Shown: positions 28,201 to 43,200 of the stretch, one piece after another | Position numbering within the stretch: position 1 is the stretch's first letter | Layout: every line of letters begins with the position of its first letter | Program-made: the position numbers and the translations under genes | Assembly (NCBI GenBank): GCA_963971305.1 | Contig: OZ020303.1 | Coordinates: 34,212,106-34,276,105, forward strand | DNA length: 64,000 nucleotides | Direction: 5' to 3' | From: Arcuatula senhousia | Taxonomy: Eukaryota; Mollusca; Bivalvia; Mytilida; Mytilidae | The notes under the pieces: model-generated | Seen by the model: the letters and a program-made list of their open reading frames with translations, nothing else | What the model was told of the DNA's origin: nothing | Databases searched by the model: none

Positions 28201-31200
28201 TGCCTTGATATGTCCCTATCCATTATTGGACAAATATTACAGACTTCACAGTGGCAGGGAATACTTTTTAGCTCACCTGACCCGAAGGGTCATGTGAGCT
28301 ATTGTCATCGTTAAGCGTCCGTCGTCCGTCGTCTGTCGTCCGTCCGTCCGTCCGTCCGTCCGTTAACTTTTCTTCAAAGATCTTCTTCTCTGAAACCACT
28401 GAAGGGATTGCATTGATACTTGGTATACTTGATCTTTAGGATGTCCTCTACCAAGTTTGTGAATTATATACACGTCGACCAACCAACATGGCCGCCGTTG
28501 CTAAAAATAGAACAGGGGGGTCAGACCATTGTTTTTGGCTTATAACTCGAAAAGAATAAGAGATAGAGAAAATCCGAAGCAACCTTCCTTGTTCAGCATC
28601 AAAAGCTCTACAAATCTCTTCATTGAGTCGAAGTTGTGAAATGACTCCTTGTAGGAGTTATTGCCCTTTAATCATCAAAATTGACCGTTTTTTCAGTTTT
28701 TGGACTATATCTTGAAAACCGTTAGAGCTAGAGGAAAAGTTAGCATTGCAGAATTGTTAAGCTCATTGAGATCTACGAAAATGATTTCAGGGTCAAAATT
28801 GTCAGATCAACCGTTTAAAAGTTATTCCCCTTTAACCGTTTTTTTCCATTAATGTACACTGATTTTCAAAAATCTTCTTCTCTGAAACCACTGAAGGGAT
28901 TGCATTGATACTTGGTATACTTGATCTTTAGGATGTCCTCTACCAAGTTTGTGAATTATATACACGTCGACCAACCAACATGGCCGCCGTTGCTAAAAAT
29001 AGAACAGGGGGGTCAGACCATTGTTTTTGGCTTATAACTCGAAAAGTATAAGAGATAGAGAAAATCCGAAGCAACCTTCCTTGTTCAGCATCAAAAGCTC
29101 TACAAATCTCTCCATTGAGTTGAAGTTGTGAAATGACTCCTTGTAGGAGTTATTGCCCTTTAATCATCAAAATTGACCATTTTTTCAGTTTTTTGAGTAT
29201 ATCTTGAAAACCGTTAGAGCTAGAGGAAAAGTTAGCATTGCAGAATTGTTAAGCTCATTGAGATCTACGAAAATGATTTCAGGGTCAAAATTGTCAGATC
29301 AACCGTTTAAAAGTTATTCCCCTTTAACCGTTTTTTTCCATTAATGTACACTGATTTTCAAAAATCTTCTTCTCTGAAACCACTGAAGGGATTGCATTGA
29401 TACTTGGTATACTTGATCTTTAGGATGTCCTCTACCAAGTTTGTGAATTATATACACGTCGACCAACCAACATGGCCGCTGTTGCTAAAAATAGAACAGG
29501 GGGGTCAGACCATTGTTTTTGGCTTATAACTCGAAAAGTATAAGAGATAGAGAAAATCCGAAGCAACCTTCCTTGTTCAGCATCAAAAGCTCTACAAATC
29601 TCTCCATTGAGTTGAAGTTGTGAAATGACTCCTTGTAGGAGTTATTGCCCTTTAATCATCAAAATTGACCATTTTTTCAGTTTTTGGACTATATCTTGAA
29701 AACCGTTAGAGCTAGAGGAAAAGTTAGCATTGCAGAATTGTTAAGCTCATTGAGATCTACGAAAATGATTTGAGGGTCAAAATTGTCAGATCAACCGTTT
29801 AAGAGTTATTCCCCTTTAACCGTTTTTTTTCCATTAATGTACTGATTTTCAAAAATCTTCTTCTCTGAAACCACTGAAGGGATTGCATTGATACTTGGTA
29901 TACTTGATCTTTAGGATGTCCTCTACCAAGTTTGTGAATTATATACATGTTGACCAACCAACAAGGCGGCCATTGCTATGGTACTTATAGGAGTTACTGC
30001 CCTTTAACTGTTTTTTTTTTCTATTTATTTAAACTGATTTAAAAAAATCTTCTCTGAAACTACTGAAAGGATTGTTTTGCAACTTTGTATTCTTGAAAGG
30101 TTGTGTAATTAATTCAAATCTTTGGCGTAAGAGATCAGGTGAGCGATTCAGGCTCCTGGGAGCCTCTAGTTTATGTTCTTAGCCTCTTGCTTCTAATCTT
30201 ATAACATTGTCTTATGCTTTGCTAAAGTTTCTTTTTTTCACAATTTTGATTAACATTTCATGTGTAGACATTACCAATGTAATCAGTTTAGCCTCCAGAC
30301 ATGTCCTCCCACCTATTTTGACTTTGATTTTAGTCATTGTTGGTTAATAATAGGTATAGCTATATTTGAATGAAAGAAAAGCCATATTCCACAGAGATTA
30401 GCCTGGTCTTCAACATAATATGACAGGCACTTTTCCTTTTTGCCATTTGATTGTTTTCATTCATCTGTGCCTTTGTTATGAGGGTGTATACATGTATATG
30501 TTTAGTTCATTGATAAGATAAAAATTTACTGGTATTTCTGGATTCGTAGATAATAAACTAAATATTGCTAATTTGTATTGATAAAAATATAGTTTGTTGT
30601 GTCCTGTTGCCAAAAAGCTTTGTTATTGATACATGTACAGGTATTGAATAAAGTGCCCACTCTGAGCACTAATCGTTATTTAAATTAATGAGATTAAAGA
30701 TTCTTTCTCACCTTAAGTGTTTTGTGTATTGTTTTGACTGATTTTATTATATGGTCAAGTTTATGGTTTGAATGGATTATGTTGAAATTCTCAGGAAAAT
30801 AGGATGCCAATTTTTTCGTGATGACGTTACATTGAAGTGTCCTAAACTGACTTTTCCTTTATTGTATACTTGTTGTTGGATTAATAGGAAATTCTATGTT
30901 AAGTTTGACCAAACATACAAGGAATGTCCAGTTTATGAAACATGTGCATGTACTTTGATATCAAACAGGATATTGCAATCTTACAGAGTAAGTTTTAGTC
31001 TAAATAAAAACTTAACTTATTTTGAGGATTTAGTCTGTTTATATGTGTATGTCCTTTGTACTTCTGAACCCCAGCACCTCCTTGTAAGTATCTCAACTGG
31101 CTTTATAAAACTTTCACAACATAACTGTATCTGATACCATTAGTTGTTTACCATTTGTGTTTTATCTAGTAAATGTCTTGTTCTTTTGACCAGAAAAGGT

Positions 31201-34200
31201 TATTCTCTCATAGTCTAGATTGTTAAAGAAAAGTTTATGTAATTGACTCACAAAACTGTGTAAATACTGTACATGCTTTATTGTACTTAAAAAGAAAGAA
31301 TATACATGTATAGGAATAAACGAATTTGCATTTGATGAATGGGTATATGCATATATTTCATGAATTGAAGCAAACATTGTAATTGTCTTCTGTTTTATGT
31401 GAAGAATTTTACTAGGTTTGCATTTTGATGCATTGTATGTTTATATGGGTCGATCTACAAAGAAATAATTTATATAAAAACATTTTTTTACTCCCTTTAA
31501 CCAATTATTAACATAGCAAAGTAAACTTGTACATTGATGACATAGTTTTGTCAACATCAAAGCAGGAGCCTGTAGGGGCTACATATTTTATAAAAACAAA
31601 CAACGCCTATTGCAGAGATGTACCATGCATCTTTAAGACCTGCTGTGACCTTCGGCCATCCATCACAGGTCCTTTTGATGTAGGGTCATTTTTTGTGACC
31701 AGGTGTGTCCACTGATTGGTCAGTGGATCATAGTTGTCCAGTCATTATCAGTCCTGTAGTAATCTGGGATTGTAGTTTTACTTTTCATTTAATATCACTC
31801 TCCTATCTCCAGTCTTTTATCCTTAGGTTTACCTGTGACCGTATTATCAGATAGTTGTAAGGTAGCTATGATCCGTGATATACATTTCGAACGTAGGACT
31901 AGTATTTTTAATATTAATAAGATGTAATGACGATTAAATAATTAACCTGCAGTAATTAAACTGGAGTGTGTTTACCTGGTTTATATTGATTGGATTACCT
32001 GTGCATTGTTTGAAGTTTAAGTGTATTGTCATCTCGTTTAAATACCTGTAGTGTCCGAGGAGTGACTATTGGAGTTAGGTAAAAGTTGTACGGACTCTGT
32101 ATAATTACGTATAATGATTTGGTGGAATTACAGTGATAGGGTCAAATGTTTGTAATTTTGTGTAATTAAGTGAGAACCTTCCAAAATGTTCAGCTGCTTT
32201 AAAAAGAAAAAGAAGAAAACAAAAGGAAAGGCACCCATCGAGGTTTCTTGGAGCAGGACTAATGTTACAGTGACTGGACAGGTAGGCTCCAATCATCTTA
32301 AAAATTTGATTCATTAAATATGGACAGATGTGACAAGATGTTGTATTTTTACATGTTTCACCTTTTTAAGCATGAATTTTCTTGTTTGTATTTAAACCCA
32401 CAAAGCGAAAAAGCATTAAGTATTAAATTTTTTATGGAGATATTTGATGAATGACATGCTTTTCTTATTTTCGATTAATTTTGAATGAATGTTACTGCTG
32501 GTTCTCAATGGGGGAATATCAAATATATAATACTTTGTAAAATAAGGTGTACTTATGTTTCATAGATGAGTGAATTTGTTTGAAAAATGTTTCCTGTAAA
32601 TTGCCATAAAGGTATTTTTATTGGCAAAAAATAGCCAGCTTGATAATCTTGCTACCTACATGATAAATTCTTGGTCAACCAGTTTCTTGGACCATTGAAC
32701 TTTCTTTATTTAATGCATAGTGTTAAACCTATCTTATAATCATCTTCTTTTGATATTCCTGTTCAGGTGTGCCTGTGCCTAAACACACCACTATCAAAGA
32801 GAAAAAAATAAAGATCTAGTCCTAGATAGCCATAATGTATTTTTCTTTTCTTTATGTCTAGATAAATGACCTATATAGGAAATAAAATGATAATTCATGT
32901 AATTTTGTTTACATCATTAAACCATAAAAGGACAAAAAATCCAGCAATTATTGACAAAGATTTTTCTGATAGATGGCATAATGAGGGACTAAATGGTAAC
33001 AAATTGTGTCCACTTATTATTAGTGGACTAAAATTCCCCCATTTGTAATTAAATAGATAAAATAAAACTAATATTGACAAAGTTGTATCCAATGTCACAG
33101 TTCTCTGCTTTTAAACCTAAGCCCTTTGTGTTGACATTAGAGTGTGAAATCTGAGTTCCCCTTGTTTACTTATACTCTGCCAGAGAACCTCACAGTTTGT
33201 TCTTACCCCTTTTAAACTGGTATAATCCGCAGACTTGACAGAACTTATAGGACTTAAAGAGAGTTGTGACTATCATGACCTAAGATTCCTATGATTTGAT
33301 TTGTAAAGCTAATGACTTGTGCAAGAAAACAAACATTGACTGCTGGTCACAATTTGAAGTTTGCAGTGGCTGCTGATGCTGGTTTGTGGAGTTTGTGTCA
33401 CATTTAAGACCAAGTTATTCCCCATCTCAATATTATTTTCTTCTGTATCAATCTCTGATTTTCCGAATTGGAGGTTTTCATCTAACAATATGTTTTATAT
33501 TGTCTTATATTTTTAAGCATGTACAAAATGCATGAAGTTATTGCTTATCCCCAGGTTCTCTGACTAAGTTTGGATAAAAACATCCCCAAGCACTTCTAGT
33601 TGTCAGCTGTACCAAAAATATTTCTGATATTATTTTATGTCGGTGATAATGCATGTATATGAGATACTGATACAAATTTGTCACCCTGAAGTCTTGAAGC
33701 AACTGTACCTGCAGTTTTCTTTGCAATGTTTATATTTAAGATCAAGTTCATTCAATGGCGACATACTGACTTGGAAGCAGTGCCAATTTGTGACCTGTGA
33801 CATTTATATAAGTTAGAATGACCTGCAAAAAATATATAAACAAATTGATGAAATTCTTTGTTAATATCAAGAGATCTTGTAATATTAAAATGACAGTTAA
33901 ATATTATAAAGTTAAGCGGAGATCAAATAGATATTGAAGCAATTGACTCCAATAAGAGATTGATAATAGTTTTTGTCAGGAGTCCAATGTAATGGCCTTG
34001 TTGACTCTTGGGTGGCCCTAAATCAAGTTGATGGGCTTGTTTGTCAGTGTTTTAAGAAAATATTGTAGTTATAACCTTTGTATTTGATATTGAGTAACAT
34101 TTGTATGTTTTATCTGATTGTTTTTATAGAAGTCTAAACTACAGATAGATAAATATGTATATTTTAATGAGTTATCATACAAATTATCAACAATTTTCAA

Positions 34201-37200
34201 AATTACCTTATTTTAAGTTAATGCTTTATTATATAACATGTATGTATACAAATTGGTCTTTGAAATAACTTGTAAATGCAAGGGTTCTGTGTGACGAGAT
34301 GATTATGTGTGTTAGCCAGCTGTTGTTGTGGAGTGGTAGATCCAGAAATTTTACAAAAAGGGGGGGGGGGCACTGAGGATAAAAGGGGAGGTGACAGGTT
34401 TTTGCAGAAAATAAGAGGTTCCAACTTTTGATAACACCCCCCTGGATCTGACACTAATTAGGAATAAAGAAAAGAATTTAAATTTGCTGTCTATTTTGAT
34501 TTTTAAAATTGACCCCTTTGGCCAATGTTGAGCTTCATAGAAGAAGTATGTGTTCTTGTCTCAAAATTTTTTTGGGCATGTTTCAAAACTGCAAAGTATT
34601 TTTATTTTTTCATCAACTTTAGTGTTTTTTCTCTTACATTATTAAAAACGCATGCTGTGTATTATTGATTTTTGAAAAAAAAACAAAGAAATGAAGATTT
34701 TATTGCCATATATGTGAGCATTGATGCAGACCATTGAATCATTGAAAATTGTTTGTTTGATCCTATGCGAACACAAGATTTGTTAGGGTAACATTTGGAG
34801 GTTGTGAATTCTCATGATAATTGATCGATTGACAGCTGGAGTGAGACTGATCATGCTAGGGATTTTTTCTGCTGAATCACGCAAGGGTTGTGTCTCTAGC
34901 AGAACTAATAGCATGTCTTCAGAGATTACATCTTCATTAAAATCATCTATCATTTAATATGTAGGGCATATTTGCATTTAGATGATGTGCAATTTAAATG
35001 AAGAATTGTAAAAAATAGGTCTCATGATTTATTAGTTTATATTTTAGGATATTTTCGGATGAGAATATGTGATCCATGTTTGCCATAACAAGTCGTGCTA
35101 TAATTCTTCAAATTTGTGTCGTTGTGGAAAAGAATATTTCTCATAAATCTAAGTTCATTGTTTTGATCAGTTGAAAATTCTAAGCATTGATTGCAGTGCC
35201 TGTTACTGGTTAATTTGGGCTGTTTGCACTTTGCAGTCTTCTTCCTTCAAGTACAGGGACTTATATCTTGTAAACTGGATCTGACTGTCATTGATCTCAA
35301 AAGTATTGATTGAAGAATACTATATATAAGCTCTGGTCCTATTCTATTGCATGATGTACAATTCTGATCAACTTTATTATAAAATAAACCAACCAACCAA
35401 AGAACATGCATTTACAAGTAAGACATTTTTGCAGTGTTACCAATAGAAAGTTAACTGTTGGGAAAAGTATTTAAATATTTGACAAGCCTACAACATAGTT
35501 TTGGACAGATGTTGGTTTCCTAAGTCTATTAATCCTGTTAAAGATTTTGACTGCCAAAATATTATTGTTGTTATATATGGTCATTTAATCCCACTCAAAA
35601 GATCTTGTTTGAATAAGTCAAGGCTTGGTAATTAAGTTATGGTCAAAGCTTATTGTAATGTTATAAACAAAAACATTGTTTTGTGCTGAATTGGTTTAAA
35701 GTTACGTCTGTAGAAACATGGTGTTTAGTAGATGTTTGATAATGCTAAACCCAGAGTTTATCATGTAGATTTGGAGAGAAAAGAAGCAGGTCATCGTATA
35801 TGACCCTAACAAGAAAATTGCAAATCTTTTGGGTCAGTTTATCTTGAGTAGACAAACTTTGGCATAAGAAGATGTCTTACTCAGGAATGAAAGGAAAATA
35901 GAGTAGATATACCAGAGACAAAATCATAAAGTATACACAGAAAAAGTAATGAAAAGACTTGACTCAATATAGTCAAGACATTTATCATTTGGTTGCTTGA
36001 TTTACCACACCCATGCAGTTCTTCCTTCTTATAATTCTCTGCCTATTGATCTACATTGTAGTAGTTTTAGGATATCCATTATTTTGTTATTCTAGAACCC
36101 CACATCAAGATGCAATAGAAGTCCTATATAGTCTTTTATTATTTTCCCTTATCTATCTGGCAGTTTGTCCACAATTTGATATGCACAAATATTTTTTGAA
36201 ACCTTAGATTTTAGCTGATGAGGCTATTCCTTACTTTGTAGGTAATCTAGCTCACACCTTGTTCTCTGTTTCAGATCTCAGATGTGGTGGTACCAGGACA
36301 ACCAGAGGACATTTCCTCCAAAGAGGCCTTGTTACTATGGGGACAGCGTACAGCAGAGGGATACCCAGGGGTCAGAATTCGGAACTTTACAAACAGCTGG
36401 AGAGATGGCAAAGCTTTTCTGGCTATCATTCACAGAAACAGGTACCCAATAATTTTTTTAGTATAACATAAAATGTTGTACATTTATCCTGGAAGAGTAC
36501 ATTTTCCCAAAACAGTATATTAAGTGCACAAAAATAAACAAACAAAAAAACAGCACACCACAAGCAGAAACAGTGAATTTCCTGTCTAAGCCTATAATTT
36601 GGACATAAGTGGCAAGGATCTGAAAATATTTACAATATAACTAACTCTGGCTAATTATCTGTTGAAGATAAGAGGGCTTTAATCTTACTAAAGGGACCTG
36701 TGTATTTATGACATTCCACATCTTTGGGTTGCATTTTTCATCTTCTATATGTTACCTAACATTATTGCCATGTCATATTTAGGGTTAATCTTTTTCTTAA
36801 ACAAAGGGCAGAACTAAGCCAGTGTAAATATGGGAGTAATTCATTCTTGACCTAGCAGCTATATAACTCTGGTATCTGGTGGGTGTAACAAGCCTAAAAA
36901 TTTGAGCATACTGTTAAAATAGAATGGCCTAATATCCTAAAAAAATTGTTTTATTAATTATTATAAACCTTTGAATAATAAATTGCCTGTACAAGTATTA
37001 TTGTTTACATACATTCATCGGTCAAATGTTGCTTCCAATCTATTGCTGGTATTTTGTTTATTTATGTGTCAGTCTTTCTAAGATATCAAAATATGATAGA
37101 CTACCCATAAAATATCTTCTATTTGAATATAAGTATTTTGTGTCTGATGTACACTTGTATTATTTTGGGGATCATTTTTTTAACCCAATTGCATTTGGGG

Positions 37201-40200
37201 TGTTGATGCTGTTTGCCCAACCCTGTAAAATACCTGAGTTTTGACATATTTAATATATAAAATTGAAAACTAGATAACCTTCTGACAACTATGAATGGGT
37301 GGACTTGTTATTAGTTCAATTATAAAATCAAGGTTTGTAAAATTTATAAATTCCCAATTAATTTTGTACCATGGGCATGTGTTATATAATGTTAAACACC
37401 TTAAAAGAACCTTATGTTTAATATCACAACTTTCCAAACAGAATTATGAGAGGATAATTCCTATTTGATGGCTAAATTAACAAAAGCACCACCCTGCAGG
37501 AAAAACATAACAAGATATTAGAAAGATCAAATAAGATTTATTGTTCAAGTTTTGGCCAGGAGCTAATTGATTACTGGAGACAGATAGGCAATACACATCC
37601 AATAGGTAGATAAAAGGGATCATAAAAGCTTATGATTAATGAGATAAATATTATGATTGTATTACAGGAATAAATTTAAACTGTAAAAGTATAGATTGGG
37701 GTCAATGACCAAATTTGGAAAAACTATGTCATGACAACTTGATATTCAATTGATGGATCTGTATGTAAACAAAATACTTAGGGCACACTCTTCAATCATC
37801 TTAAAATAAAATAAAAAACAACTTTTGGGCTCAATGGGCTTCCTCTGTTTCTAACATCCCTTAAAGGACAGAAGACTTTATCTGCCCAAAGTATTTGATT
37901 GTTTTTTGAAATCTTTCTAGCACTCTCTATTAAAACTTACAGCACTATGATAGCAATGTTCATTCAAAATTGTGAAAAACAAAACACCCAACAAAACCAG
38001 CATTTTTTTAGGGCTTAGCTTATCAATAATTTGACAATTAATTGTGTTGGTCATAAAGGTTCAGGAGACTCATATCTATTACATTGTCATCTTGCCTCAA
38101 GTCAAGAAATATGAAATAGAAACTGTTTAACTGTAGGTTGAATGTAATTGTTATTTTACTCATAAAATCATATTAAAACCAATTGGTGTTGGATTTTTAT
38201 GTTTACTGTCATAAATTTATAATGTTATTTGCTTTACTTTTTTTATGTGAAAGATACCTGATACATAAAACTGAGCATACTGATAAAACATTTTGTGATA
38301 GTCATGTATCAATGAGTTTGATTGTTTTATCTTGAAGTAAAACTGTTTTGTACTCAGCAGCACTAAGGAGAAGTGTTCTCTTGTTCTGATGTATAATAAG
38401 GGCTGAAAGAGTGAGGTCCAAGTTCCTACCATCTGAAATTGATTATCCCATTGATCTATTAATGTAAAATTTGCACTCCAGAGAAATGAAATTATTGTTC
38501 CTGTCTGTATAATGAAATACATATTCTGAATCCTGCAAGCCCTCATTCCAGAAAAATGCCTTTCTCCCCCCCCCCCCACTCTTGGCAAAAACCTAAAATA
38601 AAGTCTCATATTTTGCCAACATTTGAAAAAAAGTATATTTATAGTATGACGAACCATATACATGTAATATATGCATATAGTATTTCATCAATATGCCTAT
38701 GTGAAATACAATATAATTGTGGATATATAACAATACTAAGAATTTTATCAGATCTGGAATGGTTTGCTTATAGATTTAGGCCAGACCTGGTCAAGGGTAA
38801 CTTATTTTTAAAATGACATAAGTAACATTTGTGTCAGAATCATTATTATGCCCCACCTACAAAAATGTTAGGTCTGTCCGTCCGTCTTTTTGTCCATCCA
38901 ACTCAAATCATGTTTACTGTCAAGAGACTTATGTTGCAAGGTAGGGCATCAAGTCTTTTTAGACTTATTCTTGTTTTTAGTTAATTTTATTTTTTATACC
39001 TTGTATATTTCTTTTCAGACCAGATTTGATAGACATTGGCAGAACCAAGCACAACACAAACAGGCAAAACTTAGAGCTTGCCTTCAGTACAGCAGAGAGA
39101 GAACTTGGTGTAACACGTCTACTAGATGCTGAAGGTTTGTGATATAGGAGGAAGAAACTACTATGTTTTAAAGTACAAAAATTGTTAATATGAAACATAT
39201 TAACCCTGGTACTTCATTTTTATGCCGGTTTTTATGAAAGTAAAGTTGCATATTGCAGCTCTCCTTGTTTAGACTCCAGTGGATCCAATATTATTTGACA
39301 TATTTTAAAGAAGAAAAAGAAATGATAGAAAAAAATTGTGTACTTTTTCACATGAACAGTTGTTTAAAAAAAAAAAATTTTTGCACTAAAAAGGGGTTAA
39401 GATACACTCTGAAAGTGAAAATTAATTTGTCAGTTAAAACAACCACCTGACATGAAAAAGCTGGTAATATATCAGACATTGTAATGAATATATAAGATCA
39501 GTAATACCAGGTTACAATGTATTCACTTTCTGACGTCGGGTCAGCGCTCAGCCCACAGAGCGACCAAGTGTGTACCCTAGGTGGCTGAATAGGGTAGCCC
39601 TCGTCCGCGGGGGTTGTCAGGTCTATAATACGGAAACCCTGACCGCCGACCATAGTGGGCCAACGTGTGTGGAGAATGCCACGCTTCATGCACGTAAAAG
39701 ACCCCTTTGTGGACCGCCAAGTAGTGCACCACATAGGCTAAATTTTCCGCCCCCTACCCACTTCTCCCCTTTTCCTGTGGTTCTTCAAAATTTACCGTAC
39801 CTGTGTTTCCCACCCCATCCCATATTTCATTTATCATCATCATTTCATGTTCATTGTATCATCCTTTTCATGTTCATCGCCTGTAAATAACCTTAATAGC
39901 GTTGCACGGGCGTAAAACACCAACTCACTCACTCACTCACTCAATTCACTTTTAATACCCTCCTGTCTGATATAATTGAAAGGCTCCTCACAATTTGTAC
40001 AACTTGACCTGAACTAGTTACAGATTGGACTTATCCCTTTATAATAGCCGGGACAAAACGTTGAGTTGTGTTTTGACACTTTATGACATTCCATAGTCCT
40101 GATATCTGATCCTAGGTAGACAAACATCGTACCCATTGTTAATCAAGATACCTGAACGACTCTTCTTTTATCTATCATTTTGTCGACCCTGATTTTTTAA

Positions 40201-43200
40201 TTCAAAACTCATTCAGTTATTGAATTAGTAAATAGAGTATATTTATATTAAGAAATCTTACATAGTGAAGCATTTGTGTTTTTCTGGGTAATTAAAGGTA
40301 CATAAAAGGCGAAATAAGAGACCTTCACCGGATCTCTACCGACAAATCTCCATAACTGTATTATGTGTATTGAGGAACGATTGTTGGAAAGATTCAATAC
40401 ACCACAACAAGGGTCTGGAAACGGTCATATTTGCCGGTCATGACCGAAATTTTGTCCTAAATGACCGACTAAAAATTCTCCCAATCGGACATTTTAAAAT
40501 TTTATTGTAAGCATTATTTGACTTATCGGTCATATAATTGTTTAATTATCTTCCTGAGCATCCGGTCGTGTGGTCATTAATCTCATAATTAACACCTAGT
40601 TGGTGTCAAACACAGGTGAGAATAGCCTCCGGGTTACGCTAATTACATAATCGGTCACACCTGTCTGATCAAGGCCATTGTGCATTTACCTGCATTGTAT
40701 GGTTTTAATTAAATGAATTAATTGAGGTTATCAATCTTTCCTCAGATGCCTGTTTTGTTTATTTAGAAATAATTTTTCATAATGTTGATATTTATCAAAA
40801 CATGTGCACACCAAATTGGTGTTTGATTACGCATGTGCGTTGTTAAAAGATGCATTTATAATCAATAAAAAAATGAGTGAAGAGGGAATATATACCTGGT
40901 ATAGTTTTGCTTCTTCTATAATGGATGACCTAGAACTTGAGAAAGAAGATTTTCACTATTCTGACAAACATTTTAATGAAGTGAAAAATAAAGTTAAGAA
41001 AGTAAGCAAAAATAGGGTAAATGACTTTTACAGTGCACTTATTATTGAAAAAATTAATAAATTAGACAATACCTCAAAGCTACATTTATATAGTAAACTG
41101 AAAACTGGATTACAACCTGCAGACTATTTGAAATTAACAAACTCAAATAGTCGCAGGATACTAACAAAATTACGGATAAGTGATCATAACTTAGAAATAG
41201 AACTTGGGCGTTATAAGAAAATAGCCCGTGAACACCGTGTATGTAGAAAATGTTTAGTATTAGATGATGAATATCATTTTATACTTGAATGTTCATTAAA
41301 TAAGGAACCAAGGAAACAATTTTTAAGACAAATTATAGTTTCACAACCAGAATTTAACCAACTTGAACCTTTTGATAAACTTAAACTAATTTTAAATCCA
41401 GATAATTCTATTTTGTCCATAGTTGTAGATTTTATAAAGCAGTCTTTAGAATTGCGAAAATGAGATCCACGTTGGTCAAGGTTATAATATTTGGGTTATA
41501 ATGTTTAATATTACCGTAATTAATTGTATATGTCATTTGTACTTTGTCTGTATAGTTTTCAGCTGTCTTGATTATATGTATTTGCCTAACCCGACAGGGT
41601 TTAATGTCAATAAAGTATTCTATTCTATATTTATTTTGTAAATACTCATTCACTATACAGATTGTTTTGATTCTGATGAAAACAATAATCAAATTTCACA
41701 TTTAAAGGAGCATTTCTCGGTCTTTCTTGACGTTTGATATGTTTATTTTCTGTTTTATAAACTCAACGCAAATTTATCAACATACGGGCGATTCTACTTT
41801 CACTTTCACTTTTGACATGAAAAGTGTTTTGTTTACAATGAAAACAATAGAAATTTTATCTTTGAAGAGACTTACCTGAAATAAAAACGTGATCTGGATA
41901 TCAAGTTGCATGTTAGAAAATGTTATACAGAAACAAACACTGCATTTTAAGATTAAAAGATGGATTTCAGAGGAGGATAAGGCAAAAAAGGGGGGTCATT
42001 GTAACATTCATGTATTCAGCATAATCGGACAAAAATGACCGAAATCAGCTCAAAAAATTTCCAGACCCTTGCACCACAATGACAATAGTAAAGTCTTTCA
42101 TCATTTTATTTTGAATATTCAGCCCTTTAGTATTTTTAACCAGCATTTTATATCTACCTTACAAAAACGAAGTAGGATATTTATTTTGATCATAGATTAA
42201 TGGCTTTTCACACATTTTAAATAACTTTACACTTTACAAAAGCCGGTGAATTGTATCAGGTTAAGATGACAGAAAACCCAGGGAAATGAATGGGAAAGGG
42301 ATAAAGATAAATTGTTTCTTATCTTTCTGGACAATATGTATTGGTTTGGGTATACAACATTCTTTTTTCAACTTTTCTTTTATATCTTTTTGATATGGCA
42401 ATATATTTGTTAGAAATTTGGACAGTCTTAGTATAGGTGTAAGAGTATTTCCAAGTACAAATTGAAATTCATTTATAATGTAGTACTTTAGTCTTTTAAA
42501 TATCTTTATACTTTGCAGTAAATAGACACAATATCCTCTTTTTCTATATGAGTAAGCAAAAAAAAAAAGGTAAAATTATTTTGATGCTCTAATTTATAAT
42601 TTTCTGTTTTCATTTTCCTTTTCATAAAAAAAATTCAGTAAAAGTACAAACTTTTCCTAATCTCCAACCTGTCTATAGGGGTGGTTTAGTTTGGGTCATT
42701 AGGTATTCTGTGGAATACTTGATAGGGTCATTCTAGCTGAATAAGTGGAAATTAATACCTGTAGATCTATTGTTTGTTTACTTTTATACCGGGGAGGTAC
42801 AACTCAACAAGAGGGAATATCTCTGTCTCTGATTTAATGGGCTGTGAAATTGGACACAATTTAAAATTTTACAATGAAATAGTCATAGTTTATGGGGTTT
42901 TAAATGTTTGATTGCATGTTTGAGTTTATTTACAAAATATTGAAATTTTATATCAGCAGTTCTTAATTTTATACTGACTTGAAAAGTACTCTAAAATAGG
43001 ATTGGATTGAAACTGTTAACTCATTAGCATGCAAAGCAAACTTAGAATTCGTAACAAAGGTTTTAACCCATAAGGTTAACATCAGGTGTCCCTTATTCAA
43101 AAATCATCAGGCAATGAAGGCAAATAGAGTGGCACATAGTGTTTTAAGTCCTTAAATCACGATAATTTGTTGAAAACCCTTCATTACTACCTTTCTGCAC

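Larger units (their letters stand above)
40408..42071 (+). mobile_element. hAT-like DNA transposon remnant
   Basis: 14-bp terminal inverted repeats CAAGGGTCTGGAAA (40408-40421) and TTTCCAGACCCTTG (42058-42071). They are bounded by an exact 8-bp direct repeat CACCACAA (40400-40407, 42072-42079). An 8-bp duplication with CA(A)GGGTC-type ends is the hAT pattern. No hAT transposase is left. The interior holds a LINE fragment. Confidence 0.85.

Noticed and set aside
30772..31134. 120-codon open frame in intron 5, Cys-rich
   Set aside because: No family resemblance, no splice context, AT-rich codon use like the intron. Likely chance.
38217..38663. 148-codon open frame on the minus strand
   Set aside because: Spans a homopolymer C-run, has no domain and is in intronic DNA. 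Likely chance.
40804..41463. Independent host gene
   Set aside because: The Cys/His knuckle with DEYHF and the 3' AATAAAGTATTCTATT tail identify it as a LINE fragment.
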